This document shows, one piece after another, positions 61,601-64,000 of a stretch of DNA of 64,000 nt. Origin of the DNA: Pseudomonas sp. GCEP-101 (GTDB lineage: Bacteria; Pseudomonadota; Gammaproteobacteria; Pseudomonadales; Pseudomonadaceae). Within the stretch, counting starts at the first letter, position 1, and every line of letters starts with the position of its first letter. Where the stretch lies: contig NZ_CP104011.1 in assembly GCF_025133575.1 (NCBI RefSeq), forward strand, positions 5,030,965 through 5,094,964, in the 5' to 3' direction. The notes beneath the pieces are model-generated. The model saw only the letters and a list, made by a program, of their open reading frames with translations, was not told the DNA's origin and searched no databases. The position numbers and the translations under genes were made by a program.

Positions 61601-64000
61601 TGGTGTCGATGCTCAGGGTGACAGCGAGCGGGTTGATGATCACCTGGTAGGCGTGATCCGCGGTGATGGGTGCGACGTTGCCGGCGGCATCGTGAGCCAT
61701 CAGGGTCGCGTGGATGTTGGTTTCCTTGGCCAGGTCGGAACCGGCCACCGACACACTCCAATCCCCGGTGGCGTTGACCTTGGCGCTGTAGGTGGTGCCG
61801 TTGAGGGTGAAGCTCACCACGTCACCGGTCTGGAACTCACCGACGGCCTTGCCACTGATGGTTTGTGGCGACTTGGCTTCCGCCGCGTTGAGGATGTTGT
61901 CGCTGGTGACGTTGTTGATGGTCAGCTGCGTCGTGTCCGGCGATGGCGGAACGATATCCACCGAGTAGCCATGTGTCACGGTCACGGTGTTGGCGTTACC
62001 CGCCGCGTCATGCCCGATGACCGTGGCGACGATCTGGTGGGCAGCGTCATCCACCAGGTCGCTGCCCGGCACGGCAACGCTCCAGCTGCCGTCAGCCGCA
62101 ACGCTGGCACTGTAGTCATGGCCGTTGAGGGTGAAGGTGACCTTGTCCCCTTGCAGGTAAGTGCCGCCCACCTTGCCGCTGATGGTCTGGCTTTCCTTGG
62201 ATTCGACCAGGTTGACGACGTCGTCGCCAGCCACGGTGTCGATGGTCAGCGTGGTGTTACCGGAGTCCGTCACCACGGTGTAGGCACGATCTGCCACGAT
62301 GCTGCCGAGGTTGCCGGCAGCGTCATGGGCCATCAGCACGGCGTGGATGTTGGTTTCCTTGGCGAGGTCCGAGCCCGCCACCGATACGCTCCAGTCGCCC
62401 GTGGCATTGACCTTGGCGCTGTAGGTCGTGCCATTTAGGACGAAGCTCACCACGTCGTCGGGCATGAACTCGCCCGTCACCTTGCCACTGATGGTTTGCG
62501 GCTGCTGGGACTCTTCCTTGTTGACGATATCGTCGCCAGCAATCACGTCGATGGTGAGGGTTGCCACCGGCGGAGTGGTGTCCACGGAATAGGCGCGGTC
62601 GGCTATGACGCTGGCTACGTTGCCTGCCGCGTCGTGGGCTTCCAGCGTGGCGTGGATATTGGTTTCCTTGGCCAGGTCGGTGCCCGACACCTGCACGCTC
62701 CACTCGCCCGTGGCGTTGACCGCCGCGCTGTAGGCCGTGCCGTTGAGGGTGAAGGTCACCAGATCGCCCGCCAGGAATTCGCCACCGGCCTTGCCGCTGA
62801 TGGTCTGGTTGGTCATGGCTTCGGAGGCGTTGACGATGTCGTCGCCCGCCACCACGTTGATGGTCAGCGTGGCTACCGGATCGATGACGTCGACACTGTA
62901 CGGACGGGTCGCCGTGACCGTGGCTTCGTTGCCTGCGGCATCGTGGGCGATAAGGGGCGCGTCGATGCTGCTGCCCTTGGCCAGGTCGGAACCGGCCACG
63001 GAAACGCTCCAGCTACCGGTCGCGCTGACAGCGGCGCTGTAGGCGGTGCCGTTGAGCGTGAAGCTCACCACATCGCCGGTCACGAACTCGCCACCCACCT
63101 TGCCGCTGATGGTTTGGGGCTGCTGCGACTCGGCCTTGTTGACAATGTCGTCCCCTGCCACCACGTTGATGGTCAGGGTCGCCACCGGCGGGGCCAGGTC
63201 GACGCTGTACGGACGGGTGCCAAGGACGTCAGTGGCGTTGCCGGCCGAGTCATGCGCCACCAGGGTCGCATTGATGCTGCTGCCCTTGGCCAGGTCGCTG
63301 CCCGACACCTGCACGTTCCACTCACCCGCGGCATCGACCGCGGCGCTGTAGACCGTGCCGTTGAGGGTGAAGCTGACGATATCGCCGGCGAGGAACTGCC
63401 CCGTTGCCTTGCCACTGATGGTCTGGGCCTGCTGGGACTCGGCGATGTTGACCACGTCGTCGCCCGCCACGGCATTGATGACCAAGCCGGCCACCGGCGG
63501 CGTGATTTCCACCGTGTACGGATGGCTGGCCGTGACAGTGGCTTCGTTGCCGGCGGCGTCGTGCGCCACCAGCGTGGCGTCGATGCTGTTGGCCTTGGCC
63601 AGGTCGCCGCCGGCCACCTGCACGCTCCAGTCGCCGGCGGCATTCACCGTGGCTTTGTAGTCGGTGCCATTGAGGGCGAAGCTGACAACGTCACCCACCA
63701 TGAACTCGCCGCTGACCTTGCCGCTGATGGTCTGCGGGGTCTGCGATTCGGCATAGTTGAGGATGTCGTCGCCGGCCACTACGTTGATGGTCAGAATGGC
63801 CACTGGCGGGGTGGTGTCCACGGTGTAGGCGCGATCCGCCACGACGCTGGCGACGTTGCCAGCCGTGTCATGAGCCTCCAGGGTGGCGTGGATGTTGGTT
63901 TCCTTCGCCAGGTCGGCGCCCGAGACGGTGACGCTCCAGTTGCCGGTGGAATCCACCGCCGCACTGTAGGTCGTGCCGTTGAGGGTGAACTTCACCAGGT
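55653..64000 (-). CDS. Giant Ig-repeat adhesin, BapA/SiiE type (N-terminal part beyond the window)
   Basis: At least 2,780 residues are visible and the frame is open at the right edge; the GTG at 63995 is an internal Val codon. From about residue 1 to 1934 there are 19 Ig-like repeats (the first partial) of 103-108 residues with the pattern P-P-V-A-T-L-T-I, AGDDIVN, QTISGK, D-x-V-x-F-x-LNG, W-S-V and VAHDAAGN. Residues 1935-2144 are non-repetitive. Three related modules of about 145 residues follow (2145-2295, 2301-2447, 2479-2621). The C-terminus (2640-2780: SLNDVLHLGETDMF, VLVDGDAGDKVEL, ATYQVYSY, AEVLIKQAV) resembles the end of type I secreted adhesins. Secretion genes are not in view. A surface adhesion or biofilm role is inferred. 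Confidence 0.9.
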   Translation of the reverse strand, partial: LVKFTLNGTTYSAAVDSTGNWSVTVSGADLAKETNIHATLEAHDTAGNVASVVADRAYTVDTTPPVAILTINVVAGDDILNYAESQTPQTISGKVSGEFMVGDVVSFALNGTDYKATVNAAGDWSVQVAGGDLAKANSIDATLVAHDAAGNEATVTASHPYTVEITPPVAGLVINAVAGDDVVNIAESQQAQTISGKATGQFLAGDIVSFTLNGTVYSAAVDAAGEWNVQVSGSDLAKGSSINATLVAHDSAGNATDVLGTRPYSVDLAPPVATLTINVVAGDDIVNKAESQQPQTISGKVGGEFVTGDVVSFTLNGTAYSAAVSATGSWSVSVAGSDLAKGSSIDAPLIAHDAAGNEATVTATRPYSVDVIDPVATLTINVVAGDDIVNASEAMTNQTISGKAGGEFLAGDLVTFTLNGTAYSAAVNATGEWSVQVSGTDLAKETNIHATLEAHDAAGNVASVIADRAYSVDTTPPVATLTIDVIAGDDIVNKEESQQPQTISGKVTGEFMPDDVVSFVLNGTTYSAKVNATGDWSVSVAGSDLAKETNIHAVLMAHDAAGNLGSIVADRAYTVVTDSGNTTLTIDTVAGDDVVNLVESKESQTISGKVGGTYLQGDKVTFTLNGHDYSASVAADGSWSVAVPGSDLVDDAAHQIVATVIGHDAAGNANTVTVTHGYSVDIVPPSPDTTQLTINNVTSDNILNAAEAKSPQTISGKAVGEFQTGDVVSFTLNGTTYSAKVNATGDWSVSVAGSDLAKETNIHATLMAHDAAGNVAPITADHAYQVIINPLAVTLSIDTIAGDDVVNLAESKESQTISGKAVGAGGFTVGDLVSFTLNGHVYSASVSADGTWKVDVAGSDLAAETNIHATLVAHDDAGNLNSVSADRAYTVDTVPPVATLSIDDVTSDNILNTDESTKPQTISGKASGEFMANDVVSFTLNGTTYSAAVAADGKWSLVVAGADLAQETNIHATLVAHDAAGNSANVVADHPYTVNVTPPVASLYINIVAGDDIVNLEESKVDQAVTGGSTGGRAGDVVTLVVNGVSYSGTLDAQGKWSINVPGSELVADPAHRIDATLVATNVAGNSASVTASHLYSVDITPPAATLTINVVAGDDVVNSMEAASPQTISGRAGGEFIKGDLVKFTLNGTTYSAAVDSTGNWSVTVSGADLAKETNIHATLEAHDTAGNVASVVADRAYTVDTTPPVAILTINVVAGDDILNYAESQTPQTISGKVSGEFMVGDVVSFALNGTDYKATVNAAGDWSVQVAGGDLAKANSIDATLVAHDAAGNEATVTASHPYTVEITPPVAGLVINAVAGDDVVNIAESQQAQSISGKATGQFLAGDIVSFTLNGTVYSTTVDGSGNWSVQVAGSDLAKGSSINATLVAHDSAGNATDVHGTRPYSVDLAPPVATLTINVVAGDDIVNKAESQQLQTISGKVGGEFVTGDVVSFTLNGTAYSAAVSATGSWSVQVAGSDLAKGSSIDATLIAHDAAGNEATVTATRPYSVDVIDPVATLTINVVAGDDIVNASEAMTNQTISGKAGGEFLAGDLVTFTLNGTAYSAAVNATGEWSVQVSGTDLAKGTSIDATLVAHDVAGNSSSVTANHPYTVDLSPPDDSTTKLAINVIAGDDIVNKEEAQQPQTISGKVTGEFMPNDVVSFVLNGTTYSAKVSATGDWSVSVAGSDLAKETNIHAVLMAHDAAGNLGSIVADRAYTVVTDSGTTTLTIDTVAGDDVVNLVESKESQTISGKVGGTYLQGDKVTFTLNGHDYSASVAADGSWSVAVPGSDLVDDAAHQIVATVIGHDAAGNANTVTVTHGYSVDIVPPTPDTTQLTINNVTSDNILNALEAQSPQTISGKVVGEFTVGDVVSFKLAGTSYSAAVAADGTWSVDVPGSKLVDETTHSIDATLVAHDAAGNAGNITASHAYDVMLNGVTITSMSKDTAIDLAHSTDFITADGSAGRGVYGTLQQALTGTQKVQVSYNGTTWTDAVTSGLNWVTVDTSMHTGDWTIQARIVDNGQVQSDIATQTVTYLADKGNGPTIIGIPDGVGSYTQAKAADGSDVQVSLAGTLAKAGDTLHIIWGDTTYDQVLTAADIAAGTVTAKVPAQQTLLQGTTFSFAVTAQIVTAEGQMSGPSDIFQMRGEGWSTLAQDGMLRAISADGTYKAGGFTVTSNNTLSIGAASTYANAGLNLAGPSTSYAQVNFTTPVSSFSVNISGLQNTAGGSRVVVYDTAGNILSDTMALADGTGGKAASTLYSFTAPTSADIGKVMIYSDGVDLGGAGIRLDSIKFNQIHYAPGYTETFTNLVGKSGSFYCPEGHFTITSKGTVTVNNTSTVPMPSGPYLYIGANSASSMGTQWAAFTFDQPVKYFSYDMWGVENEPGNYSKLQVYDTNGNLIFERNCTNSAATKTSAEQINYTAPEGLSIGKVVIWSDAWGALIDNFTTVLAPEAVTGQNLLDHNWETYFDDRVISYSMQDYAQSFANNTFKSGASLAGYHSTEGGFTISGAASQTAAGSVWVNAMLGSMFVDSAKTAVVTFDTARSSIEVNVTGIEATAGNSGVLKVYDTSGSLLDTVTMTNTIGTYDIQSFSYEANGNVIGRIEITGDQSGMYVTSISSEVSQASVSNGVISMSIDPTAYFLQDTAHIFGSAGVDTLKLTGANQVLDLRSLTGDSGAAKISSIEKFDITGTGNNTLKLSLNDVLHLGETDMFQKDGKVQVLVDGDAGDKVELYGLHDHGAAVGTWQSAGTTSIGGATYQVYSYSTLDAEVLIKQAVTSTVV
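58194..60577 (-). repeat. Adhesin superrepeat, copy A (visible match)
   Basis: This block encodes repeats 19 back to most of 12 and matches 61632-64000 at an offset of 3,423 bp (3,432 bp for repeats 17-19, where 9 bp are added). Bases 60043-60577 read the same as 63466-64000 without a difference that I could find. Divergence rises toward 58194. Confidence 0.9.
61632..64000 (-). repeat. Adhesin superrepeat, copy B (continues off the edge)
   Basis: This block encodes repeats 8 back to 1 and is the partner of 58194-60577. Between the copies, 60696-61631 encodes repeats 9 to 11, which have no second copy in the window. Repeat 11 is the most divergent (residues about 997-1100, QAVTGGSTGGRAGDVV). 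The period is 11 repeats. Confidence 0.9.

Noticed and set aside
58494..62438. Open frame of 1,314 codons antisense to the adhesin
   Set aside because: It mirrors the repeat periodicity of the minus-strand gene and is a codon-bias shadow; its own sequence has no ribosome-binding site or domain.

Overview
The window is a chromosomal segment of a GC-rich Pseudomonas. Gene content and order follow the Pseudomonas aeruginosa PAO1 stretch from serS to fhpR (about PA2612 to PA2665): serS-rarA-lolA-ftsK, trxB-aat-ate-infA, clpA-clpS/cspD, icd/idh, nudJ-mnmA-hflD-purB, a roxA cluster, aceA, nuoA-N, a tlpQ-like chemoreceptor, bqsRS-PepSY, and nnrS-ppyR-fhp/fhpR. Abundant REP palindromes built on a GTAGGAGCG core, and a giant adhesin in place of what I recall following fhpR in PAO1, suggest a relative of P. 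aeruginosa rather than that species. These identifications come from reading the proteins and recalling synteny; no search was run.

Layout. 1-5003 (minus): cell division, lipoprotein export and replication maintenance. 5225-11230: thioredoxin reductase, the N-degron machinery (Aat, Ate, ClpA, ClpS), IF-1 and a cold-shock protein. 11304-15137: two unrelated NADP isocitrate dehydrogenases, divergently placed. 15241-18979: nudJ-mnmA-hflD-purB, the same order as in E. coli. 19040-22084: ribosomal oxygenase RoxA with a GNAT, a PLD-like protein and a shortened secretin. 22594-24189: isocitrate lyase behind a 509-bp leader region. 25297-40170: a complete 13-gene complex I operon with fused nuoCD, preceded by an AT-richer region holding a near-perfect Fur-box-like dyad.

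40331-50081 is more mosaic: an AI-2E-family permease, an Na+/H+-antiporter-family carrier, a dCache chemoreceptor behind a FliA-type promoter, a 98-bp tandem REP array, the BqsRS-type two-component system with two PepSY proteins, a patatin-like hydrolase, a DUF5329 protein and REP pairs. 50082-54475 is a nitric-oxide module: nnrS, ppyR-like gene and flavohaemoglobin on the minus strand, with the NorR-type activator FhpR divergent. Three GTCA-N3-YGAC dyads lie between them.

The right end (54585-64000, minus) holds an OmpA-domain protein and, upstream of it, a giant adhesin running off the edge. The visible part has 19 Ig-like repeats of about 103 residues arranged in a higher-order unit of 11 repeats (about 3.4 kb) that recurs almost identically. 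It is followed by three tandem copies of a module I do not recognise and a C-terminal region like that of type I secreted adhesins. The adhesin and its OmpA partner are the best candidates for undescribed biology here. Most other genes are conserved housekeeping functions.
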